IMG/VR virus record: IMGVR_UViG_3300035698_010378
Location: 1 to 33,380 of that record
Source: a virus
Strand: one strand, 5' to 3'
Length of the DNA stretch: 33,380 nucleotides
Below the pieces are notes generated by a model. The model was given only the letters and a program-made list of their open reading frames with translations. It was not told where the DNA came from and made no database searches. This document shows positions 14,858-23,603 of the stretch, piece by piece. Within the stretch, counting starts at the first letter, position 1, and each line of letters starts with the position of its first letter. The position numbers and the translations under genes are program-made.

Positions 14858-15865
14858 ATGGGACGAAGAGATTTAGGTTCACTTTTGCCTGGTATTAAAT
14901 ACGGGCATAAGGTCTTTCCTAACGAGATCGCAGGAATGATTGGCTTACCATCTATAGGTAATATTTGGTATGTTGATCCAGGTAAAACAAGCGGAGTCAG
15001 CGGAGGTGGTACTTCAAGAGAAGATGCTTTCTTAACTGTCGCAGAGGGATTAGCAGCAACAACCGCAGATCAAGATGATGTAGTTCTTATTACACCATCT
15101 AGCTCAACTGGTAGAACATCAGAAGCAACATCTATTAATTGGAATAAAAGGAGAACTCATTTGATTGGTTCAACTTCTCCACTTATGTCTAGCCCAAGAG
15201 CAGGTATGAGTTTTGGTTCGGGAGCTGTAAGTCCAAGCTTTACAGTTTCAACTAGGAGTTGTATTTTCAAGAACTTCACTATTGCACAATTCAATGATGT
15301 TGAAGATAATACATTGGTCGAATTGACAGGAAGTTATAACTACTACGAAGGTATTCATTTTCAAGCATTTGGAAATGCACTCGTAGGGGATGACGCAGCT
15401 GCAATAGGAGTTAATCTGAACGGATCTGATGAGAATGTATTCCAGAGTTGCACCTTTGGTTTGGACACTGTTGTAAGAACAGCCGCTAATTCAACACTGA
15501 CGTTTGCAGGTTCTAAGAACAATTCAAACAACAGCTTCTTTAATTGTAACTTTGTTATGATTGCAGATGCAGACGCACCATTCCATATCAATACCAATAT
15601 TGGTGGTTCAGCTTTGAACAGATGGGCTATGTTTGATAGTTGTTACTTTAACTGCAATTCAGATGTTACATCTGGAACAGTTCAAACAGATGTATGTTCA
15701 TTAGATGCAGCAGGAGATACAGGTGGACTACCTATCTTTAAGGATTGCGTTGCAGTTGGACACACAGGCTGGGCTGATGATGTCACAGGAATGAAGATTC
15801 TTGGAGCAACTACTAACGATACTGAGCTTACAGATTACTGTAAGGCGGTTAATCCAGCTGCTTAA
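14858..15865 (+). CDS. Right-handed beta-helix virion protein
   Basis: The 335-residue product starts its helix with W-Y-V-D-P-G-K and a G-G-G-T-S-R-E-D-A-F-L-T-V-A-E-G segment, then D-D-V-V-L-I, followed by turns with regularly spaced N, S, F and C residues (e.g. SCTFG, SFFNCNF, FDSCYFNCN). This is the look of parallel beta-helix proteins used as tailspikes or decoration. Its position immediately after the capsid gene, not in the tail block, is unusual. No catalytic site is clear. Confidence 0.7.
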   Translation: MGRRDLGSLLPGIKYGHKVFPNEIAGMIGLPSIGNIWYVDPGKTSGVSGGGTSREDAFLTVAEGLAATTADQDDVVLITPSSSTGRTSEATSINWNKRRTHLIGSTSPLMSSPRAGMSFGSGAVSPSFTVSTRSCIFKNFTIAQFNDVEDNTLVELTGSYNYYEGIHFQAFGNALVGDDAAAIGVNLNGSDENVFQSCTFGLDTVVRTAANSTLTFAGSKNNSNNSFFNCNFVMIADADAPFHINTNIGGSALNRWAMFDSCYFNCNSDVTSGTVQTDVCSLDAAGDTGGLPIFKDCVAVGHTGWADDVTGMKILGATTNDTELTDYCKAVNPAA

Positions 15866-15882
15866 ATAGCTAAGTAACAATT

Positions 15883-16026
15883 ATGGTAAAAGAAAAGAAA
15901 GTTGAAGCTAAGGAGCCAACCAACGAGGGAATGTATTATAAAGACTATGATATAAATTGGTTGCGGGATTATCCCGAGCATCCAGAGTTTTATCTAGTAG
16001 CAGAATACGACAAGAAAACTAAATAA
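15883..16026 (+). CDS. Tiny virion-operon protein, unknown
   Basis: The 47-codon frame begins with ATG in a TAACAATT context 17 bases after the previous stop. The product has a basic start (VKEKKVEAKEP) and an aromatic/acidic rest with W-L-R-D-Y-P-E-H-P-E-F-Y-L. It fits neatly between two virion genes. Function unknown. Confidence 0.5.
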   Translation: MVKEKKVEAKEPTNEGMYYKDYDINWLRDYPEHPEFYLVAEYDKKTK

Positions 16027-16050
16027 GATAATTAATTAAAATCTAAAATT

Positions 16051-16776
16051 ATGGCAAAGTTTACACAGGATGCCGCAACATCTCCAGCCAATATTAGGAG
16101 TAATTCTTCTGTACAAGAATGTTCTCTTGGCTTGAAAGTGGTTACTCCTGATGGACGAGCATATCGCTATGTTAAAGCTGGTGATACTGCTTTGGTAGTA
16201 GGAAAGTTGCAAGATGGACCAGCTAACTCAACGGACAATGCAAATATTGCAGTTGTTCTAGGAGCTATTGGGTCAACCGCAATTACGGTTACTTTGGGAA
16301 GCACAGCTGCTACTGCTGATCAGTATGCAGGTGGAGTAGTTGTAATCAATGATGAGACTGGGCAAGGTCAAACCTTCTCAATTAAGTCTCATCCTGCAGC
16401 CGATGCATCTGCTGCTCTTGTTCTCACCTTAGATGATGAGGAAACAATAGTAACTGCATTGGACACGACATCGCAGGCAACGCTAATTCCAAATCAGTAT
16501 GATGGTGTGGTTATTCACGCTGCTTCAGAAGCTGGAATTCCAATTGGTGTAGCAGTTACTGCTATCACAGCTGAATATTATGGATGGGTTCAGACTAGAG
16601 GACCGGTATCGTGCTTGCACGATGCTGCTCCTGCTGAAATTGGAGAAGGCGTTGATGCTTCAACGACAACTGATGGTTCAGTTACAGAATCAGTAGCTCC
16701 ATTAAAGCAAGTTGGAACCTCATTGGTTCAAGGAGTATCAACAGAGTACAATCCGATATTCTTATCAATCGACTAG
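16051..16776 (+). CDS. Virion decoration-like protein
   Basis: The 241-residue product is rich in Ala, Thr, Val and Gly, has short beta strands throughout, and lacks helices, signal peptide or membrane segments. An R-A-Y-R-Y-V-K-A-G motif near residue 37 and a late P-I-G-V-A-V-T-A segment are typical of head decoration or capsid-associated proteins near the major capsid gene. Assignment rests on composition and context. Confidence 0.55.
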   Translation: MAKFTQDAATSPANIRSNSSVQECSLGLKVVTPDGRAYRYVKAGDTALVVGKLQDGPANSTDNANIAVVLGAIGSTAITVTLGSTAATADQYAGGVVVINDETGQGQTFSIKSHPAADASAALVLTLDDEETIVTALDTTSQATLIPNQYDGVVIHAASEAGIPIGVAVTAITAEYYGWVQTRGPVSCLHDAAPAEIGEGVDASTTTDGSVTESVAPLKQVGTSLVQGVSTEYNPIFLSID

Positions 16777-16875
16777 ACTTCTTTAGTCAAAAGTTTTGGG
16801 GCTTGAACTTTATCAAGCCTCGCTAGGCGATAATTAAGCGATTCGCCATCGTATAATAAGGGTCAGAATTACCCT
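16776..16875 (+). ncRNA. Folded intergenic leader with three hairpins
   Basis: In order: 16776-16779 with 16785-16788; a 9-bp stem 16798-16806 with 16813-16821; then two interleaved stems, 16820-16824 with 16837-16841 and 16826-16830 with 16843-16847, which can only form together as a pseudoknot; finally 16859-16863 with 16871-16875. The last hairpin ends 9 nt before the ATG at 16885. A regulatory or processed RNA is inferred. Confidence 0.45.
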
Positions 16876-16884
16876 ATTAAAAAA

Positions 16885-17337
16885 ATGGAAAAGCAACAGG
16901 TAGCAATTATGTTCACTAATTGGACAAATGAAGACTTCTCACATAAGTGGGATAGCGTTAATTATACATTTAAAGAAGGAGAATCCACTTATTTACAGGA
17001 TTATTTAGCATATCACTTTGCTAAACATCTCGCTCAGAGAGAGATAAATAAAAGAAAGCTCTTGATGACCGACAGGAAATTTAAAGAATTTTATGATAAA
17101 TGTCTTGTAGGAAAAGCTATTGAAGCAGAAACTGATTTGAAGTTAGAAATGAAATTAAAGAAAAAAGAAGAAAAGGCTGAAAAGAAAGAGGAAAAGAAAA
17201 TTGAAGAGCCAGTACCAAATGAAAAGACAAAGAAAACATTCTGCGAATCGTGCGACAGTAAGGGAGTTAGGCATAAAAAAGAATGCCCTACTTTAAAAAG
17301 CAAAAGTAAGCCAGAAGATTCATTTGAAGGAAATTAA
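16885..17337 (+). CDS. Unknown virion-operon protein with C-terminal zinc knuckle
   Basis: The 150-residue product has an aromatic N-terminal part (MFTNWTNEDFSHKWD), a helical middle, a long Lys/Glu-rich linker (about 88-115) and a C-E-S-C ... H-x-x-x-C knuckle near residue 120. The N-terminus resembles small phage proteins found between capsid and tail genes, but the family is not identified. Two bases separate it from the next gene. Confidence 0.55.
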   Translation: MEKQQVAIMFTNWTNEDFSHKWDSVNYTFKEGESTYLQDYLAYHFAKHLAQREINKRKLLMTDRKFKEFYDKCLVGKAIEAETDLKLEMKLKKKEEKAEKKEEKKIEEPVPNEKTKKTFCESCDSKGVRHKKECPTLKSKSKPEDSFEGN

Positions 17338-17339
17338 AA

Positions 17340-18038
17340 ATGAGGCTATTGCAAAAAAAAGAAGTAATTGAAAAGAGAAGAGCCTCTAGTGACGTTGATC
17401 TATTTAAGTCTTATAAAGTTAAAAAGGATCTTACTAAAGAAGTAGAAAGATTGAAAGAATTTAAAGACTCAATAGAACCAAGAAAACGTGAAGAAATAGA
17501 GGCTTTTTTTGCATATATGAAAGAAATGCAGAGCAAGAAAGGACAGGTGGTAAAAGAGATTAAAATTTTAGAAGACAAGCGAGATAAAATATTGCTTCCA
17601 TTAGATGAAAGAAAGATGGAATTAATGGAATTTGAAGAGGAGTTAGATAAAAAGAAAAGAGAAATTATTCTTACAAATAAAGAGCTAGCAAAAGAAAGAA
17701 TCGAAGTTAAAGAGAAACAGCTTATTATAAATGACAGAATAGAAAAGCTTCAAAGAATTGATAAGGAAATTGCAGGAAAGCAAATTGAAACTAATAATCG
17801 ATACAAAGCGCTAGAAGAAAGTGAATTAGAATATAACGCTAGATCTTCAAAGCTAGATAAAGGACAAAAAGACTTAAATATGCTTGTAATCGATTTAGAT
17901 AACAGAGAAGAATCTTTAAAATTAAAATTTGAATCTTTAAAAAGTAAAGAGGATAACATAGTTAAGCAATTAAAATTGATTGAAAGTAGGCAGGCTCAAT
18001 TGAAGACTGCTTATGAGGAGATTAAAAAACAACAATGA
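17340..18038 (+). CDS. Long coiled-coil protein
   Basis: The 232-residue product is almost entirely a charged coiled coil, dense in Lys, Glu, Leu and Ile, with no membrane segment or catalytic motif. Such proteins in virion blocks can be fibre stalks or assembly chaperones. Its stop overlaps the next start as ATGA, giving coupling to a beta-rich structural gene. Confidence 0.55.
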   Translation: MRLLQKKEVIEKRRASSDVDLFKSYKVKKDLTKEVERLKEFKDSIEPRKREEIEAFFAYMKEMQSKKGQVVKEIKILEDKRDKILLPLDERKMELMEFEEELDKKKREIILTNKELAKERIEVKEKQLIINDRIEKLQRIDKEIAGKQIETNNRYKALEESELEYNARSSKLDKGQKDLNMLVIDLDNREESLKLKFESLKSKEDNIVKQLKLIESRQAQLKTAYEEIKKQQ

Positions 18039-18487
18039 CACAAATAACTTCTACTTTGAGGAGAGATGGAAATAGAGTTCCATTGCAAGATGTAAATGGA
18101 ATTACCTCAATTAAGACATCTACCTATGTTTCTACATCTGGAGCGCAAACGCTTTTCACTGTAACCGGAGATGTAATTCTGCGAGTTTTTGGAATATGCA
18201 AAATAGACGTAGAATCGCAAGGATCTTGCAATGTTGAGGTAGGAACTTCTGGGACTACAGACCAATTTATAGCTACTACTGATGCAACAACTCTTGAGGC
18301 GAATGACATATGGCACGATAATGCTCCTGATGCGACAGTTGAATTGGATAGCGTTTCGGTTAGCTATATAGTATCAGTTGGACAAGATGTAATATTAACT
18401 CCTTCTGCTACATTGGATAGTGGAGAAATTGATTTTTATTGTCAATGGAGGCCTCTATCAGATGACGCTAATGTAGTAGCAGCTTAG
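18035..18487 (+). CDS. Beta-rich virion protein, unknown
   Basis: The 150-residue product is rich in Thr, Val and Asp with alternating strands (TLFTVTGDVILRVFG, IDFYCQWRPLSDD), the look of a jelly-roll or Ig-like virion domain. It is coupled to the coiled-coil gene upstream and followed by two tail genes that share a repeat. No specific match recognised. Confidence 0.5.
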   Translation: MTQITSTLRRDGNRVPLQDVNGITSIKTSTYVSTSGAQTLFTVTGDVILRVFGICKIDVESQGSCNVEVGTSGTTDQFIATTDATTLEANDIWHDNAPDATVELDSVSVSYIVSVGQDVILTPSATLDSGEIDFYCQWRPLSDDANVVAA

Positions 18488-18491
18488 AAAA

Positions 18492-18752
18492 ATGACAAAT
18501 ATAGATCAGAATTACGAATATGTTTCTTTGGCTTATGACGGCTCTGATCCTGCTCCATTAAAAGTTGATCCTGTAACTGGAAGACTTTTAGTAGAGGTTC
18601 ACTTATTGGCAGCAGGTGAAACAACCATTAATTCAGCAGAAATAGATGAAAACAGAGAAGCAACGAGTTTAGCAGTTGGGGCCGATGGAGAGGCTTATCC
18701 TCTTCATATAGACAATAGAAATGATTTTTTATTAGTTGAAATAACGACATAA
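18492..18752 (+). CDS. Small tail-associated protein with two copies of a short module
   Basis: The 86-residue product contains two similar units: residues 4-36 (IDQN ... SLAYDG ... VDPVTGRLLVEV) and 51-84 (IDEN ... SLAVGADG ... IDNRNDFLLVEI). A third copy opens the following tail-fibre protein. It may be a fibre adaptor or trimerisation unit made as a separate chain. Four bases separate its stop from the next start. Confidence 0.5.
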   Translation: MTNIDQNYEYVSLAYDGSDPAPLKVDPVTGRLLVEVHLLAAGETTINSAEIDENREATSLAVGADGEAYPLHIDNRNDFLLVEITT

Positions 18753-18755
18753 AAT

Positions 18756-21035
18756 ATGGCTGAGGAAAATGCAAAAATTGATGATAATCGCAGACGTACC
18801 ATTCTTGGAGTTACTGATGATTCAAATGCAGAACTTAGAAGATTGCTAGTTGATGCAACAACTGGCAGACTTAAAGTTTCAGCAATTTTTTCTTCTGGCG
18901 CAATTGCTTCAATAAATGCCGATACTACTGCGGTTCAGACTTTAACAGTAGGTACTACTGGAACAGACTTTGCAATTGCTGATGATGCTTCTGGAGATCA
19001 TAAATTTAATCTTCCTACTGCTTCGACTACAAATAGAGGGGCTTTGAGTTCTGCTGATTGGGATACTTTTAATAGTAAGGCAGAAGCAGATCAAACAATG
19101 TATATTGGTACAACTGGCGTTGCTATTAATAGAGCTTCTGCAGCATTAACTCTTGCAGGAATTACTCTTACTACGCCTGATATTGGAACTCCAGCTGCAG
19201 GAACACTTACAAATTGTACATTCCCTACTCTTAATCAAAATACAACAGGAACAGCGGCTAATCTTTCAGGAACTCCAACATTGCCAGATGGAACATTAGC
19301 GGCAACTCAAGCTCCTGATGATAATTCAACCAAATTAGCAACTACTGCTTATGCTGATACTGCAGCTGCTGCTGGCGGTGCTACTGTAGCCTTAGATAGC
19401 TTAGCTAATGTAGCAATTAATGAAACTTTAGCATCAGATGCAGATAATACAGATGCACTACGAACTGCTGCCATAGGTTGGTCTGATTTATTTTTAGGTA
19501 ATGAAAGTGTAATAACTTGGAGCACTGCTCCATCAACAGCAGATGTAACATTAACTCACACTGCTAATTTACTTACATTTGCAGGTGGAACAATTGCATT
19601 AGGAACGGCAACTGCAACTGGTGGATTAACTGGAGATGTAACTGGAAATGCAACTGGAAGTTCAGGAAGTTGTACTGGCAATTCTGCAACCGCTACCTTA
19701 GCATCAACTATCACTGTTGATGCAACTACATCAGATACAAGTTGTTTTGTAGCTTTATTTGAATCAGCATCTGGTTCACTAGAACCGCAAACAGATGCTG
19801 GCTTAACATATAATGCAGATACAAATGAATTAACAGCAACAGCATTTGTAGGTGCATTAACAGGTAACGCTGATACAGTAACTAATGCAACGCTAACAAC
19901 CGCACTAACTGTAAATACTGGAACCTTAACTCTTACAGCTCACGCAGATAATGATTCTGTGCTTACGATAGGAAAGGGCGCGGTTTCAGTGAGTGGAGCA
20001 AATACAGGAGATGAAGTTGAAGCTTCTGGAGCAGAACTAGATACCGGAACAGATCAAACTAAATATGCTTCTGCTAAAGCGATTAAAGATTCGCATAATG
20101 TTCCCTCAGTTGTTCCGAGTACTGATGGAAATGTCTTAACCTCTAACGGAACCGATTGGGTTAGTGAAGCGGCTGCTGGTAGTTCAATTCTTACAACTTC
20201 TCACTATGCTCCAGAAGGATTTTTAATAAATGGAAAAATAGTTGTTACCGATGCTTCTGGAATTACTGTTGCTATAAAGGGTATGGATGGGAATGATCCT
20301 TCCGCTAGTAATATAGTTTATTGCCGAATTGGAGATACTGTTCGTACAATCACGGCTGCTCTTTCAGTCGCTAAAGCTGACGGAACTAATTGGTTTAATT
20401 CTGGAGGTGCAGAACTAGCAACTAAAGAAATAGATTATTTTGTTTATCTTGGTTACAACTCAACTGATGGGGTAGTTATCGGATTTTCACGTTATCCTGG
20501 CGCTAACAGTTATGATGACTTTTCAGTTACTACCACTAATAAAAAATATTGTGCAATTTCAACAATCACAAATGCTGCTGCAACTGATTATTATAATGTA
20601 ATTGGGAGATTTGCAGCTACTCTTTCAGCAGGAGCAGGATATACTTGGAGCGTTCCAGCTTTCACGGCTAAGAATCTTATTCAAAGACCGATTTATACGA
20701 CTCGTTGGTTAGTTTGGGTGGCTACTAAGACTTGGACTGCTGGAACTGACCCTGCGGGAACCCCATCGTTGTATGAAATATATAAAATTGAGAATGATAA
20801 GATTACAGTAATGTCTTCAGGAGGTAGTTGGAACGCTGGTGTAACTGTTACTCAATTACGATTATCACTTCCGTTTACTCCAAAGACTTCAAGGACAATT
20901 ATGACTACTGGAATGATAAACATTCCCAATAATCCTAATTTAAGCCAAGGACAGGTTTCGGGTACAACGGGGTATATTTATTGCACATCTGTATCAGCAA
21001 CAGCGCATAAATTTACGGCTATTTATAATATTTAA
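18756..21035 (+). CDS. Tail fibre protein
   Basis: The 759-residue product opens with a copy of the short module (IDDN ... TILGV ... VDATTGRLKVSAI, residues 8-44). A long Ala/Thr/Gly/Asn-rich fibre body follows, with repeats such as TGDVTGNATGSSG and L-T-S-N-G-T-D-W-V-S-E, then a beta-rich C-terminal domain (from about 490) with aromatic clusters likely to bind the host surface. Low-complexity body and lack of membrane segments fit a trimeric receptor-binding fibre. Confidence 0.75.
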   Translation: MAEENAKIDDNRRRTILGVTDDSNAELRRLLVDATTGRLKVSAIFSSGAIASINADTTAVQTLTVGTTGTDFAIADDASGDHKFNLPTASTTNRGALSSADWDTFNSKAEADQTMYIGTTGVAINRASAALTLAGITLTTPDIGTPAAGTLTNCTFPTLNQNTTGTAANLSGTPTLPDGTLAATQAPDDNSTKLATTAYADTAAAAGGATVALDSLANVAINETLASDADNTDALRTAAIGWSDLFLGNESVITWSTAPSTADVTLTHTANLLTFAGGTIALGTATATGGLTGDVTGNATGSSGSCTGNSATATLASTITVDATTSDTSCFVALFESASGSLEPQTDAGLTYNADTNELTATAFVGALTGNADTVTNATLTTALTVNTGTLTLTAHADNDSVLTIGKGAVSVSGANTGDEVEASGAELDTGTDQTKYASAKAIKDSHNVPSVVPSTDGNVLTSNGTDWVSEAAAGSSILTTSHYAPEGFLINGKIVVTDASGITVAIKGMDGNDPSASNIVYCRIGDTVRTITAALSVAKADGTNWFNSGGAELATKEIDYFVYLGYNSTDGVVIGFSRYPGANSYDDFSVTTTNKKYCAISTITNAAATDYYNVIGRFAATLSAGAGYTWSVPAFTAKNLIQRPIYTTRWLVWVATKTWTAGTDPAGTPSLYEIYKIENDKITVMSSGGSWNAGVTVTQLRLSLPFTPKTSRTIMTTGMINIPNNPNLSQGQVSGTTGYIYCTSVSATAHKFTAIYNI

Positions 21036-21139
21036 CTAAAGCTATGAAACACCTCTAGTTTCCACTACTAATCATTTAACCAATTATCGCCCAAGAAAAA
21101 GAACTTCTGGAGAAGTAAGTATTTAATTAAAAAAATTTT

Positions 21140-22039
21140 ATGATGTTAACTTACACAGGAAGGAGAAATTTATTTGGAAGTTTAGCAGCAGACAAATCAG
21201 CTGCTAATTTAACTACAGGAGATATTTTAATCAATATCTATGATGGAAAAATTGCTAAAAAGTTTAAGTTTTTCGAAGATACTGCAACAATAACTTCAGT
21301 GGCTGATCAGCAATTTTATGACTTGTCGCCAATAGATTATGGAAAATTCGTACAACTTTTCACGACAAGTGGAACAACAAATTATTATCCAGATCTTATT
21401 ACTACAAGAAAAGAGTGGGATGAAATAAATGCAACAACTTCGTATTCTTCAGATGTACCTCAATACATTTATATTTTTGGTGGACAAATAGGATTTTATC
21501 CTACATTTTCTTCGTCTGGCTTAGAAAGCACTCTAGTCTATCATAAAAAGAACAAGTCTTTGAGTGTAGCTGATTATATTACTGGAACAATTACGACCTT
21601 AACAAATGGAAGTAAGGCGGTTGTAGGAAGTGGAACAACTTGGACTGCTGGAATGGTTGGAAGATATTTTCAAGTTCCAGAAGGTCAAGGCGGAGATGGA
21701 TATTGGTATAAGATTTCAGCTTTTACAGATACAACTCACATTACACTTGATAAGGAGTATGAAGGCACTTCAATAGCTGCAGGATCAGCAACTTACACAA
21801 TTGGACAAGTATCTTTGATTCCAGAAGAATATCAGGCATTGCCAGTATTTGAAGCACTAGAAGTCTTTTTTACATCAATGAAGCCTGATGCTACCAAAAG
21901 AACTATGTACAAAACATTAGCAACAGATCTCAGGAATGGCTTGATGGCTGATTATGGTTCAGCTTCTATAAGTCCAGTAGTATCTGAAGTAGATCTTCCA
22001 GCAGAAAACGTAAATAATTACATACAACCAAGTGCTTAA
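21140..22039 (+). CDS. Head-tail connector / tail adaptor-like protein
   Basis: The 299-residue product has a helical N-terminal part, the strand F-F-E-D-T-A-T-I-T-S-V-A-D-Q-Q-F-Y-D-L (near residue 45), a beta insertion with G-S-G-T-T-W-T-A-G-M-V-G-R-Y-F (near 170) and a helical C-terminal part (L-P-V-F-E-A-L-E-V-F-F). This layout resembles adaptor proteins that join portal and short tail. It precedes the propeller-like tail gene and overlaps its start by 8 bases. The assignment is by resemblance and order. Confidence 0.55.
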   Translation: MMLTYTGRRNLFGSLAADKSAANLTTGDILINIYDGKIAKKFKFFEDTATITSVADQQFYDLSPIDYGKFVQLFTTSGTTNYYPDLITTRKEWDEINATTSYSSDVPQYIYIFGGQIGFYPTFSSSGLESTLVYHKKNKSLSVADYITGTITTLTNGSKAVVGSGTTWTAGMVGRYFQVPEGQGGDGYWYKISAFTDTTHITLDKEYEGTSIAAGSATYTIGQVSLIPEEYQALPVFEALEVFFTSMKPDATKRTMYKTLATDLRNGLMADYGSASISPVVSEVDLPAENVNNYIQPSA

Positions 22040-23603
22040 TAAGATAACTATAAATTCAATACTCGGAGGACAAAGTGCAACAGAGCATTTTGGAGCTAAA
22101 GACTCCTATCTTTCTTCGATTGCTATAGATCCAGATATGCCTATAGGAACAGCAAAAAAGGCTTCAGGATGTATTGTTCCTGTTGTTTATCAAGAATTTA
22201 GTGGCGCGCATATTACTGGTTATCCAAAATGGATTGTAAATAATATTAAAAACACCCTAACTTATGTCTATAATTCAGATGGCAAAGTAGTTAGCTATAA
22301 TAGTTCTTTGGCAAGTGAAACTTTAATAGGAACTCCTACATCAGGAGCAGGAAATGGATCAGCTTACTATAATAACTATGTTTATTTTGCTACTACAACT
22401 GATGTTTCTCGTTATGGGCCGTTGGATGGAACGCCTGCTTTAGTTAATAATGTATGGACAGGAGCAACTTTGGGAAGTCTTGGAGGGCTTATAAATACAA
22501 CTTATCCAACTATTCAGGGAGTTCAAATTCCAAATCATCCAATGCATTATCACGGAGATCTTTCAACTTATTTTGGAGATGTAGTAAATGGAGCCGGAGT
22601 TTTGCATAGAATTAAAACTACAAAAACAACAGCAGAAGGTGATACAAATGATGGTTCAGCATACAATGTATTGGATCTTCCTAAAGGATGGTTTCCGACT
22701 GATATTGATTCTTGGGGATTAGATGTTGCAATTTTAGCTATTCAAACCTCATCTAGCTCCATAGATCAAGGAAAATCAGCTATGTTTATTTGGGATCCAA
22801 CTAATGTAAATACATTCTACAGAGGACCAATTTTTCTTCCAGATCCACTAGCAACTTCTCTTATGAATGTAAATGGCAGGCTCTATATTTGGTCAGGAAA
22901 CTCAGTAGCAGGATGCAGACTTTCAGAATACATAGGAGGAGATTCAATTTCAGAAATTGCTTTTATTGAGGATGGACAGCCTCCAATGGCAGGAGCTTGT
23001 GATTCTATGGGAGGAAGATTAGTTTGGGGACAAACAATTACAACTCCTGAAGCAGCAGTTGTGGCGATGGCTTATGGAAGTAAAAACTCGAAATTACAAA
23101 AAACTTTACACTGCATAGCTAGAACAACAAGTACAGGCGCGAATGGAATTTGCACAGCTTTAAAAGCAGTTCAGCAAGGAAGCTCAACTCAGCAACTAGT
23201 TTTAGGAAGTGGTGATGACACTGCAAAGCAACTTGATAAATATAGTACAACCGTAACATACGATGCTATTTGGAGATCTGATATGATAAATATTGGTTCA
23301 AAATTTATTATTAACAGAATACGAATACCACTAGGAGCATCTTTAGCAGCTAATATGAGTCTTGTAGTAAAGATTAAATATGATGATTCTGGATCAAGCA
23401 AAACTCTTACTACAATAAATAATACTAATTATACGGCAGGAGCTAGAAGAATAATTTTCAATCAAGAAGAGATTTTGGATGAATCAATAGAGCCTCAAAA
23501 CAACTTTTTCCTAGAATTAAGTTGGGCAGGTACAGTTAAATTGCCAGTGATTTTTCCAATAGAAATAATAATTGACGTTCAAGAAGACGAAAACAATGCC
23601 TGA
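22032..23603 (+). CDS. Propeller-like tail hub / stabilisation protein
   Basis: The 523-residue product is beta-rich with repeated blade-like strands (GRLYIWSGN, GGRLVWGQT, Y-N-N-Y-V-Y-F-A-T), as in the short-tail hub or stabilisation proteins of podoviruses (P22 gp10 type in role). It starts with GTG inside the end of the connector gene, the only confident non-ATG start in the virion block. It would cap the connector and plug the tail. Confidence 0.6.
   Translation: MLNKITINSILGGQSATEHFGAKDSYLSSIAIDPDMPIGTAKKASGCIVPVVYQEFSGAHITGYPKWIVNNIKNTLTYVYNSDGKVVSYNSSLASETLIGTPTSGAGNGSAYYNNYVYFATTTDVSRYGPLDGTPALVNNVWTGATLGSLGGLINTTYPTIQGVQIPNHPMHYHGDLSTYFGDVVNGAGVLHRIKTTKTTAEGDTNDGSAYNVLDLPKGWFPTDIDSWGLDVAILAIQTSSSSIDQGKSAMFIWDPTNVNTFYRGPIFLPDPLATSLMNVNGRLYIWSGNSVAGCRLSEYIGGDSISEIAFIEDGQPPMAGACDSMGGRLVWGQTITTPEAAVVAMAYGSKNSKLQKTLHCIARTTSTGANGICTALKAVQQGSSTQQLVLGSGDDTAKQLDKYSTTVTYDAIWRSDMINIGSKFIINRIRIPLGASLAANMSLVVKIKYDDSGSSKTLTTINNTNYTAGARRIIFNQEEILDESIEPQNNFFLELSWAGTVKLPVIFPIEIIIDVQEDENNA

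Noticed and set aside
21036-21139. Possible gene remnant in the gap after the first tail fibre
   Set aside because: A short in-frame run (PIIAQEKELLEK) has no start and stops lie on both sides; only a weak 5-bp hairpin is seen there.
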